Source of the DNA: Wukongibacter sp050859025
GTDB taxonomy: Bacteria > Bacillota > Clostridia > Peptostreptococcales > Caminicellaceae
Length of the DNA: 64,000 bases
Direction: 5' to 3'
NCBI RefSeq assembly: GCF_050859025.1
Contig: NZ_CP138200.1
Location: 3,472,001 to 3,536,000 of the forward strand
This document shows, one piece after another, positions 17,233 to 26,673 of this stretch. Within the stretch, counting starts at the first letter, position 1; each line of letters starts with the position of its first letter. The position numbers and the translations under genes were made by a program. Below the pieces are notes generated by a model. It saw only the letters and a list, made by a program, of their open reading frames with translations, was not told the origin of the DNA and searched no databases.

Positions 17233-17427
17233 TCACCTATCTTTCTTAACAATACCTACAATTCTTTGCTCATATTCTTTTCTGACATCTTCATCTATTC
17301 TTTCATCCTTTACAAGTAAAGCTAGTACGTCTATAATTCCTTTTACAACATGTGCATCAGTTACACTCACTTCGACACTTACTTCTCTACGTGGGAACTT
17401 GATAACTTTCCCCTTATCCTTTGTCAT
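17233..17427 (-). CDS. Small head-tail region protein (64 aa)
   Basis: ATG 17427 follows AGAAGGTGG; an in-frame GTG at 17439 lies inside that site. The product begins MTKDKGKVIKFPRREV and continues with an acidic helix. It overlaps the end of no known domain; unknown function. Confidence 0.5.
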   Translation of the reverse strand: MTKDKGKVIKFPRREVSVEVSVTDAHVVKGIIDVLALLVKDERIDEDVRKEYEQRIVGIVKKDR

Positions 17428-17432
17428 TTGTA

Positions 17433-17852
17433 TTACCACCTTCTACTAATAATGCCTTCAAGTATCTTATCGGCTACATCGATATATTTTTTAGTATCCA
17501 TTACATATAATACAGCGTCATCTAAATACGGTCTACCTTCCATTTTAGAAGTTCCATCATGAACCCAAGGTGAATATTTGGCTACATTCAAGTCTGAATA
17601 GACCTTATATCTATGTTTACCCAATCTTTTAATTCTTAAAGACCTTTTTAGTGTCCCGGTAATAACGCCAACGGGATAAGGCAGTCCAAAGTTTGTAAGA
17701 TTACCAGTGTCAGGACCATTTAGATTTTCTATTCCTGCATCTAATATCTCAGTTGCTACTTCTTTTACAATATTGTCCAGTCCTTCATCAATTTCTTGTT
17801 CCGTTAGGTCTAATTCCCTTAGAACTTCCTCAAGACCATATAAACCGCCCAT
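17433..17852 (-). CDS. HK97 gp10-like head-tail protein (XkdI-like)
   Basis: Start ATG 17852 lies directly after the stop of the upstream gene, with GGGGAT as ribosome site. The 139-residue product has the gp10 family pattern: a GLYGLEEVLREL helix start, GTLKRSLRIKRLGKHRYKV, then a YSPWVHDGTSKMEGRPYL segment. It takes part in head-tail joining. Confidence 0.75.
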   Translation of the reverse strand: MGGLYGLEEVLRELDLTEQEIDEGLDNIVKEVATEILDAGIENLNGPDTGNLTNFGLPYPVGVITGTLKRSLRIKRLGKHRYKVYSDLNVAKYSPWVHDGTSKMEGRPYLDDAVLYVMDTKKYIDVADKILEGIISRRW

Positions 17853-17853
17853 A

Positions 17854-18318
17854 TTAAACATCCCCAAGCAGTTTTAGTTTAGCTATATATATTATATCTA
17901 TATCACCTATTTTATAGCTGTCAGGGTTTATAATCTGCCATTTCTTATTGTTATGTTCTAAATAGTCGATATCAATATCTAAATTAAATATATCAACATC
18001 ACTTTTCCCTACATAGATATAGTCATCTTTGTCTATTTTCCCTATCGAACTTAAAACTACTTCATCTACAAGTTTTCTGTTTAAGTCACTGGATGGAAAT
18101 ATAAAAGCCTTTAATGGGGTTTGTTCTGTACTTCCGTCTAAATACCCTTCTTCATTGCACTCAGGCTCTGTTGGATTATCTCTATGCCATTGAGGGTCAC
18201 AATAGCCTGTGCTTTCATCATAACAAGTACATCTAGTACCTGGAATATATTTGTGAAGGATAGCACTTTGTCCATATTTATCAATTTTCTTATCAAATAT
18301 CTTTTTATAATTAGCCAT
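17854..18318 (-). CDS. Head-closure/stopper protein candidate
   Basis: ATG 18318 follows GGAGGGATAGC. A 154-residue protein with an early Cys cluster (TRCTCYDESTGYCDPQWH, another Cys at PECNEEG) that may bind a metal, then a beta-rich C-terminus typical of stopper proteins. It lies between the connector and the gp10-like gene, equivalent to XkdH. Confidence 0.6.
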   Translation of the reverse strand: MANYKKIFDKKIDKYGQSAILHKYIPGTRCTCYDESTGYCDPQWHRDNPTEPECNEEGYLDGSTEQTPLKAFIFPSSDLNRKLVDEVVLSSIGKIDKDDYIYVGKSDVDIFNLDIDIDYLEHNNKKWQIINPDSYKIGDIDIIYIAKLKLLGDV

Positions 18319-18319
18319 G

Positions 18320-18706
18320 CTATCCCTCCACACTAGCAAAGTAGAAAACATTGGTGGCTTTTAAGTATGGTTTAAGTTTTTCCCATCCACTATCAATAAA
18401 ATTTTGTGCTCTTGTGCTTCTAGTTTTAACTACACTATTATCACTGATTTTTATTGGTCCAACTCCAAGGGAAACTCCATCCTCTTCATCATTAGCCTGC
18501 TCCTTGATGAACTCTCCTGTAATGATTTCAGTAGCTCCAAGGTTAATGATACTCTTAATATTGTTGTCCTCAGAATTAAGATATATATCTCGAATTTTCG
18601 ACTCGATATAAGGTATATGTTCGTCGATAGTCTCTTGTATATCAGCATCATATGTGTCATCAATTCTTGCTTTCTTTCGCACTCTTTCAGCACTAACTGT
18701 AATCAT
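18320..18706 (-). CDS. Head-tail connector adaptor (gp6/gp15-like)
   Basis: A 128-residue helical protein beginning MITVSAERVRKKARID. DDTYDADIQETIDEHIPYIE fits the first helices of the gp6/gp15 adaptor family, which attaches to the portal ring. It is the first gene after the capsid gene, as is normal. Confidence 0.65.
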   Translation of the reverse strand: MITVSAERVRKKARIDDTYDADIQETIDEHIPYIESKIRDIYLNSEDNNIKSIINLGATEIITGEFIKEQANDEEDGVSLGVGPIKISDNSVVKTRSTRAQNFIDSGWEKLKPYLKATNVFYFASVEG

Positions 18707-18748
18707 AATAACACCACCTAAAAGGAAATAAGAGCTTCATAAGAAGCC

Positions 18749-19792
18749 CTATCCCCATTTCAATATTTTTGCTGCAGGCTGGAATAATTTATTGAATCCA
18801 CCTACTCTTGATATAGCAGTTCTTTCTAATTGCTTATCAATAAGCTTATCAGATTCTGTTGTTATTCCTTGCTCTACTATTTCTTCTAGGCATAAAGCTT
18901 TATCTAATCCAACTATTCCGTTAATACTCTGTTCTTTTACTTGGTCGGCTCTAACTAACTTGGCTCCAAGTGGTGATATTAGTTTTCCATCTTTTTGGAA
19001 AGTAAATCCAGCTTGAGGATCTTTAAACTCAGGTAAGGTTAAAATATCTTTAAGTTGCAACTTAGGTGCGAGTACCGTATTCATTTCATATGGATCAAAT
19101 TCAGCCCAGAAAGCTATATATTCATCATATGTCAACGTGCTTGCAGTTCCTCCAATAGTTGCATCCCCAATCGTTAATATATCAGCCGCATTAGAATTTC
19201 CATCACCGGATATGATTACTTTTATACCGTCATAGGCCATATCTTGTGCTATTTCACGACCTATCTGCTGTAAGAAAATTTCAAATACATTCAGTTTTTT
19301 TCTTCTCAATGCTTCATAGGATGCTTTTAGAAGTCTACCGTATTTATATATATTTGTTACATTTTCCTTTGTCTTAATTGTAGTTTCAGGTAATTGTCCA
19401 CCTTCACCTACACGTTTCAAGCTTTTTCTTTTCTTTGCATCAGTTCCATCATCCATATATATTGCCCTGTAAGTATCAGCATCGATTGTAGTCGTTGTTG
19501 CAACAATCTCTGGAAGTATGTTTGCTTTCTCAAGCCCTACTAAAACAGTTCTACTTATATACTCAGGAAATAGTACTGCTGAATCACTAGTAGCAAAGAA
19601 TTTTTCTATTACGTCAGTATTAGGACCTTTTACTTTAATATCGAATCTCTTCAATTGTCTAGTAAATGCATCTAAACCATCATCATAATCCTTTGAAGAA
19701 TCTATGCTTTCAAGAAACTGAGTAAATGTCTGTCCTTTCGCCTTTGCTTCTGTATACATACCTTTTTCTAAAGTTAAATTATCAAATGCCAT
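18749..19792 (-). CDS. Major capsid protein (HK97 fold, XkdG-like)
   Basis: Start ATG 19792 after AAAGGAGGTAATTGACT. The 347-residue product shows HK97-fold landmarks: an N-terminal helical delta-like domain, TSDSAVLFPEYISRTVLVG, the E-loop region ESGGQ-like GEGGQLPETTIKTKENV, and AQDMAYDGIKVIISGDG for the spine. It follows the decoration gene and precedes the connector, the standard head order. Confidence 0.82.
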   Translation of the reverse strand: MAFDNLTLEKGMYTEAKAKGQTFTQFLESIDSSKDYDDGLDAFTRQLKRFDIKVKGPNTDVIEKFFATSDSAVLFPEYISRTVLVGLEKANILPEIVATTTTIDADTYRAIYMDDGTDAKKRKSLKRVGEGGQLPETTIKTKENVTNIYKYGRLLKASYEALRRKKLNVFEIFLQQIGREIAQDMAYDGIKVIISGDGNSNAADILTIGDATIGGTASTLTYDEYIAFWAEFDPYEMNTVLAPKLQLKDILTLPEFKDPQAGFTFQKDGKLISPLGAKLVRADQVKEQSINGIVGLDKALCLEEIVEQGITTESDKLIDKQLERTAISRVGGFNKLFQPAAKILKWG

Positions 19793-19811
19793 AGTCAATT
19801 ACCTCCTTTTA

Positions 19812-20177
19812 TTAAAGCATAAAGCCAACAGTTTTAGTTGTTGTATCTACGTACAAAACAAGGTATTCTCTACCGTTTGTAGCATCTACCTTTACCCCTG
19901 CACTTGCATCTCCTGCTAATTTGTCATAGCCAATTGTTGGATCAGTCACTCCTGTATATGCAATTTCTACATATCCTTTTATCTGAGTAGTTACAGCTCC
20001 ATCACTTTCTACTTTTACTGTTATACCATGAAATACTTCTCCATCACCAGCAGCTGCAACGGTCTTTGAATCTGAAACTTTAACAATTTTACCCTCATCA
20101 TCACTAGTAAGAGCACTTGCAAAAGTAACATATTCTGCTCCAAATCCATCAAATGCGATCATATTAGTATCAACCAT
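19812..20177 (-). CDS. Head decoration / DUF2190-like protein
   Basis: A 121-residue beta-rich acidic protein (GDGEVFHGITVKVESDGAV, TDPTIGYDKLAG) directly ahead of the capsid gene. Size and position fit capsid decoration proteins. Confidence 0.65.
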   Translation of the reverse strand: MVDTNMIAFDGFGAEYVTFASALTSDDEGKIVKVSDSKTVAAAGDGEVFHGITVKVESDGAVTTQIKGYVEIAYTGVTDPTIGYDKLAGDASAGVKVDATNGREYLVLYVDTTTKTVGFML

Positions 20178-20192
20178 AAATCAATTCCTCCT

Positions 20193-21413
20193 TTACATTT
20201 TGTAAGAGCTGTTATCAGCATCTTTACTCTTTGTTTCATTTTCTTCTTCCTTTGGTGTTTTAGTCTGTGGCTGAGGTGGATAAAGAGCATCTATCTTCTT
20301 TTCATACTGAGATTTAAACTCTTTTAGTTCTTCAATAGAACACTTATCAAAGACTTTCTCCATCATTTCAGTATTAAATGCTTCTCCTTCTGCCATCTTC
20401 CCTAATCTAGAACATTCTTTTTTCAAATCCTCTAGATATTGTTCTCCCATTTTGATTTTTGGTTTTGCTTCTTTAAGCTTATCCTCAGCGTCTTTTTGAG
20501 CTTTCTCTGCATCCTCTGACTTCTTGATTGCTTCATCATAAGTACTTATATCCTTTTCTAAATCTACTACAGATATTTCAATTACTTCTGCCTTTTCTGA
20601 CTTGGCTTTTTCAACTAAACCTTTCAAATACTTCATAGATATCTCCCCTCTCTTAGAAATTTTGGCATAAAAAATACTCGGTGATTTTTCTTCATCCGAG
20701 TTCTTTTCATGTTTTTGAGTATTTGGTCTTTCTTTTTTCAACTCCTTCATCTCACTGCTAATACCTTTTATTGTCTCAGCATCGGTGTTTGACGGTACTG
20801 CAACAAATGAGAATTCGTAAGCATCTGTAGGGTCTTTCATCCTTAATCTACAAAGGTCTGTAACTCCATTATTAGTGTACTCAACCCCGGGCCAGTGCTT
20901 ACAGTTTTTATAATCAAAGAATGAATTACCACAAATAGAACAAATCAAATCATTTACACTGAATCCAATAGAAACCTCTTTCAGTATTCCAGCGTCAATG
21001 TCGGAAATAAGGTCCTCATGGCCTTTTCTAATTGTATATGCCCAAGCCTTAAGAACATACAATTGCTTACCTTTAAAGTTTGTTTGACCTTCTGCTTTCT
21101 GAACTCTACATTTGTAAATTCTAGAATGTTGGTTCCCACTCTTCCAAGCATGGTCCATTATGCCTGTTTTCCCTACAAAGAGTTTTGCTAATTCATCTAA
21201 ATCTTTCTTATCGAAATATTCATGGTCCCTATCTTCGTCATTAGATGTTAGGATAATTGGATATGTGTAGACCTCTTCAGCAGTAAGTTCTTTCCTTGTA
21301 TACTGATTAATAAGTTCCAAGTCTTTGTTTGTTACCTCAACTGAACCCTTTAATTCTACCATTGCCTTTAAAAGCATTTTTTCTTGCCTAAGTTCTGCTT
21401 TATTCTTTGCCAA
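20193..21413 (-). CDS. Prohead protease-scaffold fusion (XkdF-like)
   Basis: A 406-residue protein in two parts. Residues 1-215 are a serine protease: candidate catalytic His in GIMDHAWKSGNQHSRIY and Ser in KEVSIGFSVND. A Cys/His cluster in the protease domain (CSICGN, then NCKHWPG) may bind zinc, as seen in related phage proteases. Residues 240-406 are a highly charged coiled coil (AEKAQKDAEDKLKEAKPK) expected of a scaffold. Cleaving itself and the scaffold would mature the head. A possible internal ATG near the coiled coil could give free scaffold. Confidence 0.78.
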   Translation of the reverse strand: MAKNKAELRQEKMLLKAMVELKGSVEVTNKDLELINQYTRKELTAEEVYTYPIILTSNDEDRDHEYFDKKDLDELAKLFVGKTGIMDHAWKSGNQHSRIYKCRVQKAEGQTNFKGKQLYVLKAWAYTIRKGHEDLISDIDAGILKEVSIGFSVNDLICSICGNSFFDYKNCKHWPGVEYTNNGVTDLCRLRMKDPTDAYEFSFVAVPSNTDAETIKGISSEMKELKKERPNTQKHEKNSDEEKSPSIFYAKISKRGEISMKYLKGLVEKAKSEKAEVIEISVVDLEKDISTYDEAIKKSEDAEKAQKDAEDKLKEAKPKIKMGEQYLEDLKKECSRLGKMAEGEAFNTEMMEKVFDKCSIEELKEFKSQYEKKIDALYPPQPQTKTPKEEENETKSKDADNSSYKM

Positions 21414-21432
21414 TCTCTCACCTCCTTACAAG

Positions 21433-21681
21433 CTACTCCTTAGATTCCTCTAAAAGCTTTGAGGATTCTTTGTTAAGATATTCAGTTACTTTAACATACC
21501 CTTTTGTATTATCTTCTTCACTGAATCCCCTAAACTTCACTCTGGCTGGATAAACCTCTTTTATATTTCCATTATCGTCAATGTTGCAGACTATAGCCCA
21601 TCCAAAAGTATGGAGTATCATGTTTATCCACCATAGCAAACCGCATTCTCTGAACTCTTTCCATGATTTCTTAGCAACCAT
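21433..21681 (-). CDS. Conserved small head-region protein (82 aa)
   Basis: Between portal and protease genes. It has a Trp-rich core (GLLWWINMILHTFGWAIVC) and a charged C-terminus. Proteins of this length and pattern are common near phage portal genes but have no known function. Confidence 0.55.
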   Translation of the reverse strand: MVAKKSWKEFRECGLLWWINMILHTFGWAIVCNIDDNGNIKEVYPARVKFRGFSEEDNTKGYVKVTEYLNKESSKLLEESKE

Positions 21682-21695
21682 TTTTTACACTCCTT

Positions 21696-23813
21696 TTATG
21701 CCGCTGACAAATATTCTTCATACTGTCTCTTAGTCCTTGGCAACTTTCTACACCTACAATGCGGATGTGTGTCCTCAACTACTTTAGGTGCCTCTGAAAT
21801 ATGCCATATTTGTCCATTATCTAGACTTTTGCATATATGGCAAGCATCAGGAGCAGAACTCCACTGACAATATTCGAAGCCTTCTGCAAGATACTCAGCC
21901 ATTTCAGCTCTATCAATTGCCATGGCACTTTCTGAACGTGCTAGTCGCTCCCAGTACCATTTCTCGCCCGATATTGTGTCCTTTAGTTCTCTTCTTAATG
22001 TTCTAGCCCATTGAATTGGATTATCGCCAACCTCTGCGTGTTCAGCCATAATAAGAAGTATGTCGTCTGTCTTTTCCTTGGCCTTAGTTTTAACCCTCTC
22101 CATACCGTTATTAAGCAATTCCTGGACGTATGGATGGTCATAGTTAGCTGTCACTTTATTATTATCACTTGCTAAGTCTGGATGCTCTTCTTTCGCAGTT
22201 AAATTTGCCCTTACAGTACCATAACCAAAAGCATGTAACAAATACTGTCCAAAAGTACCATAGTCATTCCCTGCCCCAGCTCCTACCATATCCTTTACAA
22301 ATTCATCAACTGCTTTGTCTACCTTGTCCTTATAGTCCTCAGGTAACTCTTTTAGCTTATCAAAGGACTTTTCTTCGGACATTTCAGGAACAATTGCAAG
22401 AATTTTTTTTTCTAACCTTCTAACACATTTCATGTAACCCTCTAGGGTATTTTGCTCTACTTGTAATTGTCCTTCATCTTCCGGTGGAGAATCAAAAGGA
22501 CTTTTACTTCTGCTTATATTCTTTTTTTTAAGACCTTTATCACCTGATGTATCTGTATTTGATTCAATTGCAGGAGCTTTACCAACAGCATAATCATAAC
22601 CTAATTCCTCTGCTGCTTGTTGCTGATCTATAATATTTTCATTCCTCTTTTTAACTACATTATCAATTTTCTTGCTTTCTGCCTGTTGCTTATAAAGTTC
22701 AGCTTTGGCAAGTTCAACTGCGTCTTGCAAGTTAATATCGTCCCATTCAATATCATAAGGTATGTTTCTTCCTGTAACTGTCTGCCACTTATCAATAATG
22801 TACTTAATAACCGGTGTAATTACATCCCTATAGCTTTCAAGTTCAGAAGTAAGAAAATCAGCTTGCTGTTGACTCATTCTCTCAGTAGTAGACCAGCTAA
22901 GACCTAATAGAAATGGTGGAAGTCCTGTCTTAGCAACCAACTGCTCTAATACCTGTTGTACTGGAACCTTAGAATCTAGTACTTGATTATCAGCACCTAT
23001 GACTTTTACTTCAATATCTCCAATACCATAAAAGTCAGCTGCTTTACCTCTTTTGTTTGCATCCATTGTTTTTCTAAATGCTTCCTCTATTAATCCCATA
23101 CGTTCTTTAACCTTTGTAATATCCATTGTATCTTTCTGAGGCTTATACACTACGCTGAATTTTAAATTACCAAACCTCTCCCAATTCAGACCCATAGAGT
23201 TGAATATCTTTAAAAGTATACCCACCATAAATGGCATTGACCTAAATAAAGAAACCCCATAAGGTGAATCACCTTCGGAATTTAAAGGGGTAAACAATAT
23301 CAAGTCTTGAAATGGAAGCTCAACCGGCTCCATGTGACCTTGTTGTACCTGACAAATTGCATTCTCCAATGCACTTTCTGTACGCTTTAACTTAATTGAT
23401 GTAACATCAACGCTTTTTAAAGCGTAAATATCATTTTTTGCATTATTAAGTACAATTTCACCTGTACTGTTACCGCATTCAATTAACTGATCTAAATAGC
23501 TATTTATAAATGTTTGTATACCCTTTTGATTTGAATTGACTTTAATATTTTCTAAGAAGTCTATAATTTCTTGTTTCTGTTTCTCGTTTTCGCAACTGAT
23601 ATCGAAGCTTCCTACAAGTCTTTTAATTCTATAAATAGCAGTATCTAAAATAGGAACAGCTTCTCTCATGGTTTTATATAACTCGTATTCGTACTTTCGA
23701 GGTATATATTTGTCTAGCACACTACTAAAAGGATGGGAATAGCCATCTCTAGTTTGTACTGTTGCACTCGGGCTACTTCTATTTTTTCTTCTAAAGAAAT
23801 CAAATAATCCCAA
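21696..23813 (-). CDS. Portal protein fused to MuF-type head morphogenesis domain
   Basis: A 705-residue fusion. Residues 1-400 are the portal: MGLFDFFRRKN start, DTAIYRIKRLVGSFDI, and the GLPPFLLGLSWSTTERMSQQ stem region. Residues 470-705 are a MuF (gp7-like) domain: YWERLARSESAMAIDRAEMA, then CQWSSAPDACHICKSLDNG and the terminal THPHCRCRKLP. In most phages these are separate neighbouring genes. The portal ring is the DNA entry channel; MuF proteins are minor head proteins, sometimes carrying injected toxins, but no toxin domain is present here. Confidence 0.85.
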   Translation of the reverse strand: MGLFDFFRRKNRSSPSATVQTRDGYSHPFSSVLDKYIPRKYEYELYKTMREAVPILDTAIYRIKRLVGSFDISCENEKQKQEIIDFLENIKVNSNQKGIQTFINSYLDQLIECGNSTGEIVLNNAKNDIYALKSVDVTSIKLKRTESALENAICQVQQGHMEPVELPFQDLILFTPLNSEGDSPYGVSLFRSMPFMVGILLKIFNSMGLNWERFGNLKFSVVYKPQKDTMDITKVKERMGLIEEAFRKTMDANKRGKAADFYGIGDIEVKVIGADNQVLDSKVPVQQVLEQLVAKTGLPPFLLGLSWSTTERMSQQQADFLTSELESYRDVITPVIKYIIDKWQTVTGRNIPYDIEWDDINLQDAVELAKAELYKQQAESKKIDNVVKKRNENIIDQQQAAEELGYDYAVGKAPAIESNTDTSGDKGLKKKNISRSKSPFDSPPEDEGQLQVEQNTLEGYMKCVRRLEKKILAIVPEMSEEKSFDKLKELPEDYKDKVDKAVDEFVKDMVGAGAGNDYGTFGQYLLHAFGYGTVRANLTAKEEHPDLASDNNKVTANYDHPYVQELLNNGMERVKTKAKEKTDDILLIMAEHAEVGDNPIQWARTLRRELKDTISGEKWYWERLARSESAMAIDRAEMAEYLAEGFEYCQWSSAPDACHICKSLDNGQIWHISEAPKVVEDTHPHCRCRKLPRTKRQYEEYLSAA

Positions 23814-23824
23814 GTTATCGCCTC

Positions 23825-25453
23825 CTATCTATCTGCAGAACCAACATAGAATATATCGTCTACAACTGCATATTTTCTAACTTGCAATGCTATTCCTAAA
23901 GCTATAACCCTATCATCATGGCAACCCTCTTGTGCTCCCATTTTCCCATTACCTAAATTGACATAAGTAATTAATTCATCAACTAACTCAATAGAATTAA
24001 TAGGAAGCCATCCCTCTCGAATAGCTTCCTGCAAATCTGAAATAAGTATGGGCTTTGTTTGCTTGTTGGTTGGGAATCCTGGTTCGCTTTCTTCTTGTCC
24101 TGTATCACTATTATAATTAACATGATGGTATAGGTAATCGTAAACATCATAATTGATTAAAGTGTTAAGAACTGCATGACCATGATTATTTCTTTCTATA
24201 CCAGCTATTGCATTGTTATAATACTCTCCTAATCTCTTTGTTTTCTTTGCAAAGATATCAGGCTCCCAATGTCCGTGTAGCTCTGCAACTTGCTCTCCTG
24301 TTTCTTTATCTATTACCTCAGTAACAGAATAGTCACCGCCCGTTTTTCCTTCGGCAACATCATCACCTATAACATATTGTCTACCTTCTTCTGGATGCTT
24401 GTAAATCTTTAACTCGCCTTTATACTGCTCATTTATACAGTCAGTTTCTTTAGCATGGTCAATAGTATATTCTGTATAGTTCTTGCCTTGTTTCTCAAGC
24501 CTCTTCCTAATAGTCATTAATTTCTTGACGTCAAATATAGGTCTGCCAGAAGTTAAGAAACATGACATTTCATCCTCTGGATATTCCTGTCTGAATAAAT
24601 CTTCTTTTGATAGACCATCTTTATCAGGCATTTCTGATACTTTCCATCTACGCCATTTTATTTGCTCTAAAGAAAGACCATAAGTTTCGATTAGTTGTTG
24701 TTCCTCTTGATCTAATTCTATTGATTCTCCTTGGTCTAATTGCAAGTTATATTCTGGATGGTCAAACCATCTATAAAAATGTGAAGTAAATTTACTTTTA
24801 CCTTCCTTTGCCTCGAAATATGTCCTATAAAAATAATTACCTACACCATTAGCTGTTGTCTCTATACAAACCTCACCATCAAAAGGAACTGCTTGTAAAA
24901 GTCCTGTCATTAGTTCCTCTGGATTAGTCCAGAAAGCAACCTCTGAACAATGAAGATAGTTTATAGTATCTCCACGACCAAATGATGTATTTCCAGCAGT
25001 ACCGACTGATATTCTACTGTTATTACCAATGAAATAGTACTCTTTCCTATTACCATACTTAGGCTTATTTAATCCATTGTTAAGATGTTGCTTTTTTTCT
25101 TCTGGTAAGTTCTCATACATCAGTTGCACAGCTTTAAATATTTTTTGGGTTGAATCAGCATCATGTGCTATTATAACAGCTGTAACATTCTCTTCATTAA
25201 TCACACGTTCAAAGTACTGTGCAACCTTTAATGTCGTAAAACCTAATTGTCTAGGTTTAAGAATAATGTCCCTATTGGTCTTATCGTCCCAGTACTGATT
25301 TTGAATAGGGTTCATATTCAAAGGGATAACTCGCTTGTCTTTAGTCTTGATATATAAGTATTTTTCAATATAATCTTCAGGTAGTAACTCTATGACTCTA
25401 TTTTCAATGTCATCTAACTTCTGTTCTATCCCTTTCAAAATATCTAATAGCAT
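23825..25453 (-). CDS. terL: Terminase large subunit
   Basis: A 542-residue ATPase-nuclease that pumps DNA into the prohead. A Walker A-like motif is in DIILKPRQLGFTTLKVAQYF (about 60-80), an adenine/arginine region in SVGTAGNTSFGRGDTIN, and the C-terminal RNase H-like nuclease has YVIGDDVAEGKTGGDYSVTE (about 350). AIERNNHGHAVLNTLI-type and CHDDRVIALGIAL motifs complete the nuclease. Length is normal. The small subunit gene is next upstream. Confidence 0.9.
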   Translation of the reverse strand: MLLDILKGIEQKLDDIENRVIELLPEDYIEKYLYIKTKDKRVIPLNMNPIQNQYWDDKTNRDIILKPRQLGFTTLKVAQYFERVINEENVTAVIIAHDADSTQKIFKAVQLMYENLPEEKKQHLNNGLNKPKYGNRKEYYFIGNNSRISVGTAGNTSFGRGDTINYLHCSEVAFWTNPEELMTGLLQAVPFDGEVCIETTANGVGNYFYRTYFEAKEGKSKFTSHFYRWFDHPEYNLQLDQGESIELDQEEQQLIETYGLSLEQIKWRRWKVSEMPDKDGLSKEDLFRQEYPEDEMSCFLTSGRPIFDVKKLMTIRKRLEKQGKNYTEYTIDHAKETDCINEQYKGELKIYKHPEEGRQYVIGDDVAEGKTGGDYSVTEVIDKETGEQVAELHGHWEPDIFAKKTKRLGEYYNNAIAGIERNNHGHAVLNTLINYDVYDYLYHHVNYNSDTGQEESEPGFPTNKQTKPILISDLQEAIREGWLPINSIELVDELITYVNLGNGKMGAQEGCHDDRVIALGIALQVRKYAVVDDIFYVGSADR

Positions 25454-25463
25454 ATTACATCAC

Positions 25464-26117
25464 CTATCCACCCCTTAGCCTCTTTTGCTCCTCAGCAAGC
25501 CATTTCATACGAGGATTAGCAGATATTTCTTTCAATATTTCTTGAGTTATCTGTGGATCTCTTTCTTGAAACTTATCTATGAATATAGAAATAAATTCTT
25601 GTACAACCTGAAAGTCATATATCTTTTCTTTCAGATCAGACAAGAATTTATTATTTTCTCTAACCTCTTTAGTTAAAAGTACATAATCCTTAATATTTCT
25701 AGAGATACTTTTTTCTATGTTAACAGCAAATTCATGAGGACTAATTTTTATATTCATTTCCTTCATAATATTAATTGCCGTGTCTGATACTTTCTCAACT
25801 GTATCTGCAATACTTTCTACATCATTAAATTTCTCTAATACCTTCTGAGAAATAAAGAGCTGTGTTTGGATTATATCATAGGTCTGATTTATGGATTTAA
25901 CAACTCTTCTTTTATCTTCTTTGATTACTTCCACAGTCTTTTTATCAACCAGCTGGCTAAAGTTATCAAAGTATCTTTTTGCTGCCATAGATGATAATTT
26001 AACGTTATTTTCTTTAGATAACGTTATAGCTATCTCGTTGTAGGATTTACCGTTATTCCTTAGTTCCAAAGCTCTATTCTGTAATCCATATTTTTCAATT
26101 TTACTTTGTCTTGCCAT
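25464..26117 (-). CDS. Terminase small subunit candidate
   Basis: ATG 26117 follows AAAGGGTGATGTT. The 217-residue product has an N-terminal helix-turn-helix (ALELRNNGKSYNEIAITL) and long helices behind it, as expected for a DNA-recognising TerS. Position directly ahead of TerL supports this. The 5' end of the gene and its leader contain copies of a 10-bp palindrome, which may be its binding sites. Confidence 0.65.
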   Translation of the reverse strand: MARQSKIEKYGLQNRALELRNNGKSYNEIAITLSKENNVKLSSMAAKRYFDNFSQLVDKKTVEVIKEDKRRVVKSINQTYDIIQTQLFISQKVLEKFNDVESIADTVEKVSDTAINIMKEMNIKISPHEFAVNIEKSISRNIKDYVLLTKEVRENNKFLSDLKEKIYDFQVVQEFISIFIDKFQERDPQITQEILKEISANPRMKWLAEEQKRLRGG

Positions 26118-26159
26118 AACATCACCCTTTATAACGTTATATTTCTGCAATAACGTTAT
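26000..26159. repeat. Clustered ATAACGTTAT palindromes at the terminase start
   Basis: The 10-bp palindrome ATAACGTTAT occurs exactly at 26018-26027, 26131-26140 and 26150-26159, and with one mismatch at about 26000-26008. They form two pairs with 18-19 bp centre spacing, one pair in the TerS leader and one inside its gene. Possible roles: TerS recognition (cos/pac) or operators of the late promoter. Confidence 0.6.
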
Positions 26160-26177
26160 TTTGTTTTGGATATGAAA

Positions 26178-26201
26178 AAAGAGTCTTTATTTAGACTCTT
26201 T
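26178..26201 (-). terminator. Terminator ending the early operon
   Basis: AAAGAGTC and GACTCTTT form a perfect 8-bp stem with an 8-base loop containing the stop codon of the upstream gene; Ts follow. It separates the early genes from terminase and so from the late operon. Confidence 0.82.
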
Positions 26202-26477
26202 AATTTTACTTTTATTAATTTTTTTCATAAAATCTCTATATACATTACTCATATACTTATTTGGTTCAGGCATCGGATGTGTCTTTCCCGGTTTGGTTAG
26301 CCTTTCATGTTCATTATATTTTTTTACTATTCTATCCCAAGCTTCTGGATACATGTCTTTAAATTCTATAATAAATTTTTCTTCTGTTATTTCTCCATTA
26401 ATATTTTCAATGACATTTCTAAACTTTTCCTCCTTTTTAACTATTACGCTTCCTTTTGAAACACGTTTTCTTGCCAT
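26187..26477 (-). CDS. Hypothetical basic phage protein (96 aa)
   Basis: ATG 26477 after GGAGGATTATTT. Highly basic at both ends (MARKRVSKGSVIVKKEE and KKINKSKIKESK), so nucleic-acid binding is possible. Its stop lies in the loop of the terminator. Last gene before terminase; unknown function. Confidence 0.55.
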   Translation of the reverse strand: MARKRVSKGSVIVKKEEKFRNVIENINGEITEEKFIIEFKDMYPEAWDRIVKKYNEHERLTKPGKTHPMPEPNKYMSNVYRDFMKKINKSKIKESK

Positions 26478-26532
26478 AAATAATCCTCCCTTTCTACTCC
26501 AAATTTCTCCCTAGAAAAGGAATATCCTTCAT

Positions 26533-26673
26533 CTAACTATCGCAAGTTTCGACACTCGGTTTAATACAACTCATGAAAGGACAATACACAACTTTCTCAT
26601 TGACCTTCTTAATCCAAGGACATTTATAACATTTAGATTCCTTGAACCGCTTATTGCTTATTATATTCTTCAT
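26533..26673 (-). CDS. Small Cys-rich protein (46 aa)
   Basis: ATG 26673 overlaps the TGA of the upstream gene (ATGA). Contains CYKCPW and YCPFMSC, then a further Cys pair, likely one zinc site. Begins MKNIISNKRFKESK. Function unknown. Confidence 0.55.
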   Translation of the reverse strand: MKNIISNKRFKESKCYKCPWIKKVNEKVVYCPFMSCIKPSVETCDS

